64,000 nucleotides of DNA from Saccharomycodes ludwigii (Eukaryota > Ascomycota > Saccharomycetes > Saccharomycodales > Saccharomycodaceae): assembly GCF_020623625.1 (NCBI RefSeq), contig NC_060203.1:1426001-1490000 (forward strand), read 5' to 3'. The number at the start of each line of letters is the position of its first letter. Within the stretch, counting starts at the first letter, position 1. Both the position numbers and the translations under genes were made by a program. The notes beneath the pieces were generated by a model. That model did no database searches and was not told the DNA's origin. It saw only the letters and a program-made list of their open reading frames with translations. This document shows positions 1 through 10,770 of this stretch, one piece after another.

Positions 1-105
1 TTTAGTTAGCAAATTTATAAATTTGATTCTAATAAGTTTTTTTCATAATGCATCATTGAAATCAGAAAAAAAATATAAAAAAAAAACATATTAGAAATAT
101 TATAA

Positions 106-1248
<1,143 letters not shown>

Positions 1249-1404
1249 TTTTATTATTATTAAAAAAAAAAAAAAAAAAAAGCAGTTTTCAACTTATGGT
1301 TTTTTCTTTTCTTTTTTTTTTTTTTTTTTTTTGTTTCCAATCTTTATTTATATTTATAACGCATGTAAAATAGAAGTTAATAAAACAATGCTAATTAAAT
1401 ATTT

Positions 1405-2325
1405 TTAAATATTTAGGTTCTCAAGTCGCGCTTTCAACTCTTTATTCTCTTTTTTTAATAACTCTAATTCAATGTGCAATTCCTTGGACCTTCCATAGCT
1501 TAACATCTTGGCCATTTCTTGGTTTTCTTTGGTTAACATATCTAGCCTGGTAACAATTTTGTGCGCCATCGTTTCTTCATCATATCGCCCATTTTTAGTG
1601 ACTGTGTTAGAAGGATTCAATGCAATGGCAGTTAGCACACTTTCTAATTTCTCCTTAGTATCCTTTAATTCTGTTTCTCTCTCTTGTAATGTTGTAGATA
1701 AATTATTCAATAACATTTCTAGGTTTGCAGGGACTTCTATACTATCCTCCATAACATTAGCAGTATTGCTGGGATTATTATTGTATTTTTGGTTAAATAA
1801 AGTTTTCAAATTTTGTATTTCAGTTTCTAATAGTTCAATTTGCGTATCCTTCAATTTTAAAGCCATTTCCAATTGTTTTGAATCCTCATTTGCTTCATTA
1901 TTAGCGTTGTTGTTAGTGGTATTGTTATTGACAATACGCGCTTGGGGCGATACCCAATAATCAAAAGTGATTGCTGTATTAGGCGTAGGTATAGTTGATG
2001 TATTTAAAAGTGATTGTGATATGTTATTATTATTAATATTGTTACCAAGATCATTTGTATTAATGTTCAGGTGACGATGATGCAACTTTGCAGTACTTGT
2101 GTTATTATTGGGCTGTTCATTAACGTTATGATTATTAGTATTTGTTGCAGAGGAAGCAAATGATAAATTGGAAAAAGAGGTTTCTAAATTAGAATTATTA
2201 AACGAAGGATACCCTAAATAACTATTATTATTATTACTATTATTATTATTATTAATAGAAGCGGTTGTTGTATTGTTCGTTAAACTAGTAGATACATTAC
2301 TTTCTGTGTTATTGGCACCTAACAT
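1405..2325 (-). CDS. MUM2: Mum2-like subunit of the mRNA m6A methyltransferase (MIS) complex, WTAP family
   Basis: Encodes 306 residues. The N-terminal half (about 1-145) is Asn/Ser/Thr-rich and low complexity. The C-terminal half is predicted coiled coil, with Leu/Lys/Glu heptads at about 150-215 and 250-305. The segment containing ETMAHKIVTRLDMLTKEN and MLSYGRSKE resembles the conserved WTAP/Mum2 region. In yeast, Mum2 works with Ime4 and Slz1 in meiotic mRNA methylation. The position next to UBP14, TSC3 and AKL1 matches the S. cerevisiae chromosome II order and supports the call. The assignment rests on the coiled-coil block plus synteny, because the N-terminal half is not alignable by eye. 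Confidence 0.72.
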   Translation of the reverse strand: MLGANNTESNVSTSLTNNTTTASINNNNNSNNNNSYLGYPSFNNSNLETSFSNLSFASSATNTNNHNVNEQPNNNTSTAKLHHRHLNINTNDLGNNINNNNISQSLLNTSTIPTPNTAITFDYWVSPQARIVNNNTTNNNANNEANEDSKQLEMALKLKDTQIELLETEIQNLKTLFNQKYNNNPSNTANVMEDSIEVPANLEMLLNNLSTTLQERETELKDTKEKLESVLTAIALNPSNTVTKNGRYDEETMAHKIVTRLDMLTKENQEMAKMLSYGRSKELHIELELLKKENKELKARLENLNI

Positions 2326-2662
2326 TATCTATGAAACAAATGATTATGTGTTATTTTTTGTATATTGTTTTACTTTGAGTATCGACAGCTTTTTTAATTA
2401 ATAAGAATGGTAGAAAATAAAATAAAAGTGATATATAATGAAAGAATGAATGATGTGAATGAGTAATAAGATATAGCAATAATAAAAAAAAATTTGGGCT
2501 ATTTCGTTGATGGAATTAACCGCTTAACTTTTTATTTATTTATTTTGTCCGTTTACATTAACTATGATGTCCGTAGATATCCGTGATTAGAATATATATT
2601 AAAAGAAAAAATAAAACTAAAATTCAAAACCCAAAATGAAACCTAAGCGACTTGGTTTATGT

Positions 2663-2711
2663 CTTTTTTTAAAGCGATGTTAGATCATGTTTAGCATCGC
2701 TTTAAAAAAAG
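2663..2711. repeat. Perfect 17-bp inverted repeat with 15-nt loop
   Basis: The left arm at 2663-2679 (CTTTTTTTAAAGCGATG) is the exact reverse complement of the right arm at 2695-2711, with 15 nt between them. The central part of each stem is mixed sequence (AAAGCGATG/CATCGCTTT), so this is not just opposing A and T runs. It could fold as a hairpin in RNA from either strand or form a cruciform. It lies between divergent genes, so it is not an obvious terminator for either; function unknown. Confidence 0.8.
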
Positions 2712-2785
2712 AAAAAAAAGAAAAGAAAAAAAAAAGTTCGAACCAAATCACTGAAAACTTAATCAATGAAACAGGAAATTACTTG

Positions 2786-2791
2786 CACGTG
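2786..2791. promoter_or_regulatory. CACGTG E-box, candidate Pho4 or Cbf1 site
   Basis: The sequence GCACGTGC, centred here, is a palindromic bHLH site about 850 bp upstream of the GIT1-like permease. In S. cerevisiae GIT1 responds to phosphate supply through Pho4, whose core site is CACGTG. Cbf1 binds the same core, so the assignment is open. Confidence 0.4.
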
Positions 2792-2906
2792 CCTTTAATA
2801 TTATAATAAAAATAATAAAGTAACAAACAATAAAAAAAAAAAAATGTACCTAAATGTAAAGGACAGAGTCTTGTAATTTTTGAATGGAAATTAATCCTTA
2901 ATAACT

Positions 2907-2942
<36 letters not shown>

Positions 2943-2980
2943 TCTTGTTATAAAATTAAAGTTATTGGTAGGCCCGCTAG

Positions 2981-2986
2981 CACGTG
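2981..2986. promoter_or_regulatory. Second CACGTG E-box upstream of the GIT1-like gene
   Basis: The sequence AGCACGTGCA occurs about 650 bp upstream of the permease start and 195 bp from the first copy. A pair of matching E-boxes in one promoter favours a real bHLH-controlled element, for example Pho4 on a phosphate-source transporter. Confidence 0.45.
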
Positions 2987-3584
2987 CAAAGGTTGTTCAC
3001 AAAGGAAGGGGCTGCAAGATGTACTACTATTATTAGTATTTACTTATTATACACAGATAATTATCAAAAGTCTAGTTTATAATAAGCCTATAAAAAGAGA
3101 AGTAAATAATACAGATACTGGAGACACATGGGCATATGGCTGTTACATTTTTACTGTTGCATAGATTTTCAAAAGTCTTTCCAAGTGTATTTTTTGATGC
3201 CCAGCATTAATTGTTCTAGTTCCTTCCCCATACTTATATCTCTATGCAAATCTTATTTATTGTCATAATTACCATCATCATCATTATTATTAAACAAAAA
3301 AAACAAAGGAAGTATCTCTTACTTCTTTTAATTGAGCCTCAAACTGAAGAATGGCTCTTTCCTCCCCCTCTTCCTTCTACCAATTTTAATTTTTCAGTTC
3401 ATCCCAATTTAAATACCCAATCCCTAGTGCTAAAAAAAACAAGCCAAATAATAATATTCAATGAAAAATCAACTATATATAACTAGAACAACATTTCAAA
3501 TTAAAAATAAAAATAATTCTTTTTCTTATTTCTTTCTTTTTTAAATAAAATAATTCTAAATATTTTAACTTAACCAATTGTTAA

Positions 3585-3616
<32 letters not shown>

Positions 3617-3635
3617 CGACACCAATAATCAAAAA

Positions 3636-5255
3636 ATGTCTGAATCAAAAGATATTATTTCTGAAAAAGAAACAAGATATAGTGAAAACAGTAAAGACAA
3701 CGGAAATGGTAAATTACTTGAATACGATGCTGCTGCCAGAGAGCAAAGAGTTTACACAGACCCCAAGTCCAAGTGGATCCACATTTTAACAATTATAGCT
3801 GCTGGTTTTGCTTTAATTAGTGATGGATACCAAAATAACGTCATGTCTATGCTAAATAAAGTTTTCCCGGTTGAATACGGGAAAGAAGTTTATAGTTCTG
3901 CTGTTTCTACTAGAGTTTCAAATGCTTCTTTAGTTGGTACAATTATTGGGCAAGTAACTGTTGGATTTGCCTGTGATTATATGGGTAGAAAGTGGTCTAT
4001 TTTAGTCGCTACCACTGCACTAGTTTTAGGTACTTTGCTATGCGCCGCAGCTCATGCTCCAAATCTCAATGGGTTGTTTTGGTATCTAACTGTTATGCGT
4101 GGGCTTGTCGGTATTGGTATTGGTGCTGAATATCCATGTTCCTCTGTTAGCGCCAATGAATCTGCCAACGAATATTCAAGTAAAAGAAGGGGTGCCATTA
4201 TGATTATGGTTACAAATTTCCCACTAAGTTTGGGAGGTCCATTTGCCTCTATTATTTTTCTTATTGTCCAAAGTTGTACAGGTACAGAACACCTAACTGC
4301 TCTTTGGAGAACTATGTTTGCCTTGGGTATTTTCTGGCCGTTGAGTGTCTTTTATTTTAGATGGAAGATGGCTACTAACGTTTTATACAAAAAGGGGAAA
4401 TTCAAATCTAAAGTCCCATTATTACTATCTTTAAAGTATTGCTGGAAAAGATTAATTGGTACCACCTTTACCTGGTTTTTATACGATTTTGTAACTTTTC
4501 CTAATGGTATCTTTTCTTCCACTATTATTTCTTCGGTTATTAGCGATAGTTCAAATTTGAGAAAAGTAGCAGAATGGAATCTACTATTGGGTATTATAGC
4601 TATTCCAGGTGTTTTTGTTGGCGCATATTTGTCCGATATCATTGGCAGAAAATACACTTTAATGATCGGTTTTGCTGGCTATATTGTTTTTGGGTTAATC
4701 ATTGGCTGTGGGTTAGACAAAATTGATAAAATTGTTCCGTTGTTCATTGTATTTTATGGTTTAATGAACTCTTTTGGTAATTTGGGCCCGGGCTGCTGCC
4801 TAGGTGTTGTTTCCAGCGAAGCTTTTCCAACTGCCATTCGTGGTACCTTATACGGATTTTCCGCTGCCATCGGTAAAGTTGGTGCTGTTGTCGGCACTGA
4901 AAGTTTTACTCCAATTCGTGACAAGTTAGGTCCAAGGTGGACTTTTATCATTGCTGCGATCTGCGGTTTATTGGGTCTTACAACTGCTTTTTTCTTTGTT
5001 CCACACCTAAAGGAACATGATTTAATGGAAAATGATATTAAATTCCATAACTTTTTGATTGAGAACGGCTGGACCGGGAAAATGGGATTTGATGATGAAG
5101 ATGATGACGAGGAAAAAGAAATTACAACCCATGGTGATTTAGAACTCTCTCATGTTGAGTATAATAGTAATGGTGTAGTTGAACAACAACTCGATCCAGA
5201 AGATAAGAAGAGTGTTGTTAATTTATACGTTGAGACTAGGGATTCCAATATTTGA
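3636..5255 (+). CDS. GIT1: Glycerophosphoinositol/glycerophosphodiester permease, MFS, Git1 type
   Basis: Encodes 539 residues; S. cerevisiae Git1 has about 518. A hydrophilic N-terminus (1-45) is followed by about 12 hydrophobic segments typical of the major facilitator superfamily phosphate:H+ symporter branch. Visible signatures are FALISDGYQNNVMSM in TM1, DYMGRKWS in the loop between TM2 and TM3, GIGIGAEYPCSS in TM4, SDIIGRKYT in the second half, and an acidic tail (DDEDDDEEKE). It likely imports glycerophosphodiesters at the plasma membrane as phosphate and inositol sources. The start follows a long poly(A) leader and has AAAA before the ATG. It interrupts the otherwise conserved MUM2-UBP14 adjacency. 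A related phosphate transporter function cannot be excluded. Confidence 0.85.
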   Translation: MSESKDIISEKETRYSENSKDNGNGKLLEYDAAAREQRVYTDPKSKWIHILTIIAAGFALISDGYQNNVMSMLNKVFPVEYGKEVYSSAVSTRVSNASLVGTIIGQVTVGFACDYMGRKWSILVATTALVLGTLLCAAAHAPNLNGLFWYLTVMRGLVGIGIGAEYPCSSVSANESANEYSSKRRGAIMIMVTNFPLSLGGPFASIIFLIVQSCTGTEHLTALWRTMFALGIFWPLSVFYFRWKMATNVLYKKGKFKSKVPLLLSLKYCWKRLIGTTFTWFLYDFVTFPNGIFSSTIISSVISDSSNLRKVAEWNLLLGIIAIPGVFVGAYLSDIIGRKYTLMIGFAGYIVFGLIIGCGLDKIDKIVPLFIVFYGLMNSFGNLGPGCCLGVVSSEAFPTAIRGTLYGFSAAIGKVGAVVGTESFTPIRDKLGPRWTFIIAAICGLLGLTTAFFFVPHLKEHDLMENDIKFHNFLIENGWTGKMGFDDEDDDEEKEITTHGDLELSHVEYNSNGVVEQQLDPEDKKSVVNLYVETRDSNI

Positions 5256-5464
5256 TGTATTTATTGATATTGCCGCGCTTTCCTTCTCCTCTTTTTTATT
5301 TTTTTTTTTTTTTTTTGTTTTTTAAATTAAATAATTAGATAAAAAAATATAATTAATTAAACATAACACTGGTACTTATAAACTTAATCAACGATAGTAA
5401 TGGATACAAATATACAGCACAAAAAAAATTTTTTTTTTTTTTTTTTTTAAGTGTAAATACGTTT

Positions 5465-7879
5465 TTAATCCCTGTTGTAAAAAAATATGTAACCATTTTT
5501 TTTAATTTCTTCAAAATTAACTGGATCATCAGCAATCACGATCTTTTCATCATTATACAATACCCATTTTTCTTTTTCATCTTTAAAACACCTTCTAATG
5601 AATGCTACATAATGTCCAGAATGAACAGAGTTACCCTTATGACAAATGACGCCCTTTAATTTATATACAGAGTTATTGGGATCTTTATCCCCAAAATCTC
5701 TTTGTGTCTTTGACTGTTGTTCATTTACCACTTCCTGTAATTCACCATCATCATCCATATTATTAAAAACCCACTCCACTGCATTGTTAACATTGCCATT
5801 ATTTACAATCAATGCCTTTTGACATAGTTTGAGAGGCAATCCCATGGAAATCATATTGTTTAGGGAAATTTCATCAATTCCGGTAAGAACTGTCTTACTA
5901 TTTTTCTTGGGGACCTCAAATGGTTCATTTAAATCAGAATCTTCTACATGTTGAAATAGCCAATTAACAATGGTTTCCGAATCATTAGTATTATTTGTGT
6001 TAAATAATGCTCTCAAACAGGCATTTTCAGAAAACCCCATCTCTTTTAAATTATTTAAAACTTCAAAATTTGGAGTAAAACTAGCATCTTGATCATCCTC
6101 ATCATCATCATCATCGATTAAAGTTTCATTGGCTGATAACGGTTGTATTCTATATTTTGACAAATCAATTACTTCCGGGATTTCCAACTCACTACTGGTT
6201 TTAACGGGTTGCCAATCAACCAATTTAATTCTGGTTGGGTTTACAACTAAAGTTTTAGGAAATGTTGCCACGTAGGTTTTTTTAATAATACAATTATTTC
6301 CCTTACATTTTGAACATGTAAAATCATTCAAATCATTGCTCGAAAAAACTTCGTCCAACCTTGATGATAAATCCTGTTTATCGACATTTTCTTGTAATGG
6401 AACTTGAACACATTCTTGCAATTCATCAAGTAACTTGACAGATAAACATTTGGTGCATTTTAATTTGTCTTGAGTTTTAAATCTAAAAATATCGTTAGGT
6501 GAGAATGTATCTAATGATCGATACAATTTTTTATCCAACGTATCAATTAAATATGTAAAATATTCCATGGCGTCTTGTTGTCTGCCTGAGCTGAATTCTT
6601 CGTGTGAACCACCAACAACTTTTTTAAATAATGTAGGTTTTACACCGCGTGGGTACAAACTTGGAGTTAGATTCAAAGCGTTCCATAGTTTTAAAACCTG
6701 ACATTTAAAATTAGTGTTTGCAAAAACAACATCAGGTGGAAATTCGTTAATTCCTAATTTCCAGTCCTTATGGACACCGCCATTGAATAGGCATTGAATA
6801 ACTGAGTTTAAATAGCATGAGTTGCCTAAATTAATTAATCCACATCCAACTGTTGTATCACTTTCCAATTGAGTCAAGTCGTTACCTTCTGAATCCTTCA
6901 TTTGGAAGTCCCAATTCATATTCTGTTCAACATTTAATTCGACAAGGGATTTTTCAGTGGGTTTGAAAACATTTAAATCTATACCTAATACTTTCAAGCA
7001 ATATTCAGAAAATTCCTTTTTATTATTAACAAAACTATCACTAAATTTAACCTCATCATCACACGAGTAACAATAAATATCTCTTGTATTTTCTGATAGT
7101 GATCCTAATTTCATTGCCACCGGATGTCTACTAACTTCGTTATGTTTCAAAGCATGTGAATGACCTTCAAGACCAATTTGTTGCCTTCCACATCCTATAT
7201 TACCACAAGTTAAACATACCCACAAATTATCGTTCAAATCACAGTCAGAGCATTTAAATGTGGACAACAATTTGTGTGATTTTTCGTTTGTTTCGTTGTT
7301 GTAAGTAGTCCTATAATAGTCCTCGATTTCCCTTATATGAGAACAAGTTTTGAATTCTTGAGTCCACCCATCACTCATTTCTTGAAAGGATGAGGATTTT
7401 GCAGTCAACAAGGCATTAATTTTGTGCTTCACGTCCTCATTGTTACATGATTCATTAGTAATGCAACTAAAATAATTTTTAGTAATATTACCGCCTGCAT
7501 TAGAATTCAATTCATAAACTGACCATTTTGTGTCGTAAAGTTGATCTTCAGTTAATGATTCTTTAATCTCTAACTTTATTTTTTTATTAAAAGAGCCTGT
7601 TTCATCTTCTTGGTCAAGTTCCCGATCTTCCAACTCTTTTTCTGATTTTTTGAATTTTGCAAGCTCCAAATAGTTTTTATGCTCTGGGATAACTTTATCA
7701 TGATGGAATGAAACGTGAGAACCACAGAAACTTTGGAAACAATGTAAACACAAACTTAAATTTTCTTTTTTCTCTTTAACATCGTTATACATTGATCTAT
7801 AGCAATACGCACAATCATCTTTGTAAATGGTAGAAGGCAATGATATATTATTGATAAATAATTCAATAGAAGAGGTCAT
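5465..7879 (-). CDS. UBP14: Ubiquitin carboxyl-terminal hydrolase Ubp14 (USP5/isopeptidase T family)
   Basis: Encodes 804 residues, near the yeast length (781). An N-terminal Cys/His cluster (about 23-60) precedes the ZnF-UBP domain at about 178-260, with ligands in CSDCDL, CLTCGNIGCGR and EGHSHALKH. The peptidase starts at GLINLGNSCYLNS with the catalytic Cys at about residue 355 and ends with the His box HSGHYVAFIRR near 767. Two UBA domains (about 610-650 and 675-715) sit inside the catalytic domain as in USP5. It disassembles unanchored polyubiquitin chains. The downstream GIT1-like gene is convergent. A perfect TGACTCA lies in the upstream region at 8312-8318. All expected catalytic boxes look intact. 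Confidence 0.95.
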   Translation of the reverse strand: MTSSIELFINNISLPSTIYKDDCAYCYRSMYNDVKEKKENLSLCLHCFQSFCGSHVSFHHDKVIPEHKNYLELAKFKKSEKELEDRELDQEDETGSFNKKIKLEIKESLTEDQLYDTKWSVYELNSNAGGNITKNYFSCITNESCNNEDVKHKINALLTAKSSSFQEMSDGWTQEFKTCSHIREIEDYYRTTYNNETNEKSHKLLSTFKCSDCDLNDNLWVCLTCGNIGCGRQQIGLEGHSHALKHNEVSRHPVAMKLGSLSENTRDIYCYSCDDEVKFSDSFVNNKKEFSEYCLKVLGIDLNVFKPTEKSLVELNVEQNMNWDFQMKDSEGNDLTQLESDTTVGCGLINLGNSCYLNSVIQCLFNGGVHKDWKLGINEFPPDVVFANTNFKCQVLKLWNALNLTPSLYPRGVKPTLFKKVVGGSHEEFSSGRQQDAMEYFTYLIDTLDKKLYRSLDTFSPNDIFRFKTQDKLKCTKCLSVKLLDELQECVQVPLQENVDKQDLSSRLDEVFSSNDLNDFTCSKCKGNNCIIKKTYVATFPKTLVVNPTRIKLVDWQPVKTSSELEIPEVIDLSKYRIQPLSANETLIDDDDDEDDQDASFTPNFEVLNNLKEMGFSENACLRALFNTNNTNDSETIVNWLFQHVEDSDLNEPFEVPKKNSKTVLTGIDEISLNNMISMGLPLKLCQKALIVNNGNVNNAVEWVFNNMDDDGELQEVVNEQQSKTQRDFGDKDPNNSVYKLKGVICHKGNSVHSGHYVAFIRRCFKDEKEKWVLYNDEKIVIADDPVNFEEIKKNGYIFFYNRD

Positions 7880-8425
7880 TTAGAAGTATTCTTTGCTATT
7901 TTTATCTGTTCTTTCGATTCTGAGTTTATAAAGCTTTTAAACTTTAAGAAGTCTTGTAAAATGAAAAACTAGCCAAACCAAAGATGGTAGCGGCTAAGAA
8001 AGTAAAAAAAAAAAAAAAAAAAAAAAGTTTTTTTTTCTTTCCATCTTTTTTTTTTCCCCTTTTACAAAAGGATTATACCGAGATATGGTTTAGTTCCTTT
8101 CTTTTAAAAAATAAAAAAAAAACAAAAGAAATACAGAAGCCAAGAGTTAATAATGCGCAATCCATTGAAAGCTTGAATTGTATTAAGTCTATATTCGAAT
8201 AATTTTTAAATTACCTTTAAAGTGTATTAATTGCTTACTTCTCCATTATTATAATGGACATAGTAAATAGAAATGACAACAACAAGAACAACAACAACAA
8301 TAATAATATAGTGACTCAAACATTATATATACAAGGTCACATACACACGATATATATATATTATTAACACAAACACAAATATCTCTTTTATATAGTATAT
8401 CACATACTAGTATATATATACAGCT
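7880..8425. other. Intergenic region between UBP14 start and EHD3 end
   Basis: No gene is seen. A/T homopolymers, an AAC-rich microsatellite near 8276-8305 and TATA-like (TA)n stretches near 8350-8420 are present. TGACTCA at 8312-8318 matches the Gcn4 consensus, about 430 bp before UBP14. Confidence 0.6.
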
Positions 8426-9964
8426 TCATAATTTGCTAGCTTCTTTCCATTGAACTGTGCGAGTATATTTATCAGTATTACACTTTCTTGGTAGAATCAA
8501 ATGTTGCAATAAATATTTGCAGCCAATTTTACTAGATCCTTGCCCATACTTTGTGAAATAGCTTATAATATTTTCATTAGTTGGAACAACCGTTCTGTTA
8601 CTATTATCTTCCCCCTTAATATATTTGGCCACATCAGCTTCCGTAGGCAAACCCAAATTAATATATCTAGGACTGCTACTGTTTTCTAAGCTATTGTATT
8701 CAAGCAGTTCTGTATTACTGGATGGTGTTTGTGATAACAATTTGGCTAATTTATCGTTGGATAAGGGTTCTCTTAATTTCCATTCATATGGCTTATCACG
8801 AATTTTGTCTATTAATTTATGCTTAACAGCTGGAGTAAACTCATTCAAGGAGCTTTGATAACAAAAGTTAGAAGCTGTTATTAAATCTTGTTTTAGTGCT
8901 GCGCTTGCTCTAGGAGCAAACATATTCCTTTTGAATTGTTCAATAGCAACTTGTATAGAGATTTGGGACTTTTCCAAAGTTAATTTCTGCAAAATAGAAG
9001 AAGCAAATGTAGCACCTGCGGTGTTATGTTGTTCCTTAATTACTTTTTTCAATCTATCATATAGGGTGATCAAAGTCAAATCACTATCAATTGAAAAGAC
9101 TTCTTCGATGACATCTAATTGTTCAATTGTATACTTAAATTTGTAGTCATGTGGTAAACTAGAAGTGAATTCTTCAACGGTTTTACTGAAACCCATTAGT
9201 TCACTACGTTTGTCGCTATTATTTGGAGGACTCAACTCCCCTAGCCTAGCTTGTAAATCTGGTAGATTATGGCTATTAATGTAGTGGGTAGCAAAGCCAG
9301 ATAAATAGGTATCAATACCATTTAACACATCACCAGTCAAACATAAGTATAAGGGTAATTGACCTCTTGACCCACCAACGGTAGCCTGCTTGGGTAAGGA
9401 AAAAGTGACGCCAACATCAGGAAAAAACCCAATATCCATTTCTGGCATGCACCATTTGGTGTTTTCGGTAGCAATTCTAATCGGAGCATGGGTAGTTAAT
9501 CCGACACCGCCACCCATAACAATGCCATCCATAATAGTGATGATTGGTCTGTTACTAGTAGCAATTAAATTGTTCAAACTATACTCTTGTTGAAAAAATT
9601 CGACAGATTTGTCCTTCTTGGATTGCAAATTGTCAAGAGCGACCTGAGCTACATCACCGCCACTACAAAAAGATCTTGGTGAATTAGAAGAATTGATAAT
9701 TATAGAGGAGTTAACTTGTGATTTGTTATATTCTAAAATGTGTTGAGCAATAGATGAACACATTGAAGTACTCAGAGCATTTAACTTTTTTGGTCTGTTT
9801 AGAGTGATAACTCTAGTAGTGTTACCTGCTACTTTAAAAGTAACATCTGGTAGATTATTTTTATTATTAGAAATGGTGGAATTCATTCTCTTTGTGGTAT
9901 TATTTTTTAAGAATAGTCTTTGTAATGATGTTTTTAATTGTGTATTATTCTTAATCCTATTCAT
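8426..9964 (-). CDS. EHD3: Mitochondrial 3-hydroxyisobutyryl-CoA hydrolase-like protein / small-subunit mitoribosomal protein mS47
   Basis: Encodes 512 residues (yeast Ehd3 about 500). The first ~35 residues (MNRIKNNTQLKTSLQRLFLK...) are basic and Ser/Thr-rich, a likely mitochondrial presequence. The crotonase fold follows: VITLNRPKKLNALS, the SFCSGGDV oxyanion-hole loop, GIVMGGGVGLT, and the hydrolase-type MPEMDIGFFPDVG. In yeast the protein is found with the mitochondrial small ribosomal subunit and belongs to the valine-catabolism hydrolase family. It sits between the chromosome II-type genes UBP14 and TSC3, while its S. cerevisiae relative lies beside ARO3 on chromosome IV. Confidence 0.92.
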   Translation of the reverse strand: MNRIKNNTQLKTSLQRLFLKNNTTKRMNSTISNNKNNLPDVTFKVAGNTTRVITLNRPKKLNALSTSMCSSIAQHILEYNKSQVNSSIIINSSNSPRSFCSGGDVAQVALDNLQSKKDKSVEFFQQEYSLNNLIATSNRPIITIMDGIVMGGGVGLTTHAPIRIATENTKWCMPEMDIGFFPDVGVTFSLPKQATVGGSRGQLPLYLCLTGDVLNGIDTYLSGFATHYINSHNLPDLQARLGELSPPNNSDKRSELMGFSKTVEEFTSSLPHDYKFKYTIEQLDVIEEVFSIDSDLTLITLYDRLKKVIKEQHNTAGATFASSILQKLTLEKSQISIQVAIEQFKRNMFAPRASAALKQDLITASNFCYQSSLNEFTPAVKHKLIDKIRDKPYEWKLREPLSNDKLAKLLSQTPSSNTELLEYNSLENSSSPRYINLGLPTEADVAKYIKGEDNSNRTVVPTNENIISYFTKYGQGSSKIGCKYLLQHLILPRKCNTDKYTRTVQWKEASKL

Positions 9965-10524
9965 TATTATGTAAATATATTACCTTTTGTTGTTGTTTTC
10001 TTTTCTTTTCTTTTCTTTTTTCTTCTCGTTATTTATATTAATGTATATAAATATTAATAATTAAAGGGAACGAAATAAATTGGGGAAATGTGCAATGGTG
10101 GTGATAATATTAAGTGAAACTTGCAATTATGAGCCTAGAATTTTAAAAAGACAAATTTATTTTGATTTTCATACATAAAAAATTTATTATTTTTTTTTTT
10201 ATTTTGGAAAGTGGAGAAAAAAAAAAAAAGAAGGAGAAAAAAAAAAAATGAAAGAGAGAAAGAAAAAAAAAAAAAAAAAAAAAAAAAAAATTACAAAGCA
10301 GCTTTTGTATGCAAGGTATGGGTGTATGGTTTTTACTACGGTGGAATGGAACTACATTATTAACTCACAGGGGAAACAACATGCCCATCACGACAAAATC
10401 AGACAAGCAAGAAGAAAAAGAAAAAGAAAAAAAAAAAAAAAGGAAAGCTAAAAAACGCCATGATATGGACAATATCCTTTATCTGATTATTGAGTATATC
10501 TCTATATAAATAAATAAACCAAGA
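9965..10524. other. Intergenic region upstream of EHD3 and downstream of the first TSC3 copy
   Basis: No gene is seen. The region is dominated by A-rich runs (10212-10290, 10412-10440) and a TCTTT-type repeat (about 10001-10022). Open frames across 10248-10509 are lysine-rich artefacts of the A runs. Confidence 0.6.
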
Positions 10525-10770
10525 TTAAATTATCAATTTGCTAAAATACTTGTAAACAGCATAGACACAGAAAAATATGACTAAATTGAATATGTTATAG
10601 ACTAGAATGGAGTCTACATTGCTCAACAAAGCACATGGTAAATGTATATAATATAACCAAGTTACTCCCCTAAAATATTTATAAATAAAAGTCCTTGAGT
10701 GTGTTTTATCCAAAATTTTGTTTGTTGGTGTGTATAAATTGACAATTATTGAACTACTATCACTACTCAT
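10525..10770 (-). CDS. TSC3: Tsc3-like small regulatory subunit of serine palmitoyltransferase, copy 1
   Basis: Encodes 81 residues, matching the ~80 residues of yeast Tsc3. The core WLYYIHLPCALLSN lines up with the Tsc3 block WTYYIHLPFYLMAS, followed by a hydrophobic membrane segment (about 52-75) and the short C-terminal tail SKLII. An N-terminal YTPTNK motif parallels Tsc3 YIPTTK. Tsc3 binds Lcb1/Lcb2 in the ER membrane and stimulates the first step of sphingolipid synthesis. The position between UBP14 and AKL1 is the same as in S. cerevisiae. A second, diverged copy lies immediately upstream on the same strand. The ATG is clear, and the gene is real by homology despite its length. Confidence 0.85.
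   Translation of the reverse strand: MSSDSSSIIVNLYTPTNKILDKTHSRTFIYKYFRGVTWLYYIHLPCALLSNVDSILVYNIFNLVIFFCVYAVYKYFSKLII

Larger units (their letters stand above)
2326..3635. other. Divergent MUM2/GIT1 intergenic region
   Basis: No convincing gene is seen. The region holds a perfect 17-bp inverted repeat, two CACGTG sites, an AT dinucleotide run near 2930-2942 and a run of about 28 A residues just upstream of GIT1. A TATA-like stretch (TATATATAA) lies at about 3474-3482, roughly 155 bp before the GIT1 start. An 80-codon open frame at 3244-3486 is A/T-run derived and is not supported. Confidence 0.7.

Noticed and set aside
2733-2745. B-box-like GGTTCGAAC followed by a T run on the minus strand, as a Pol III gene
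   Set aside because: No A box at a suitable distance and no cloverleaf can be drawn.
10248-10509. Two overlapping lysine-rich frames
   Set aside because: They are generated by A runs, with no conserved feature.
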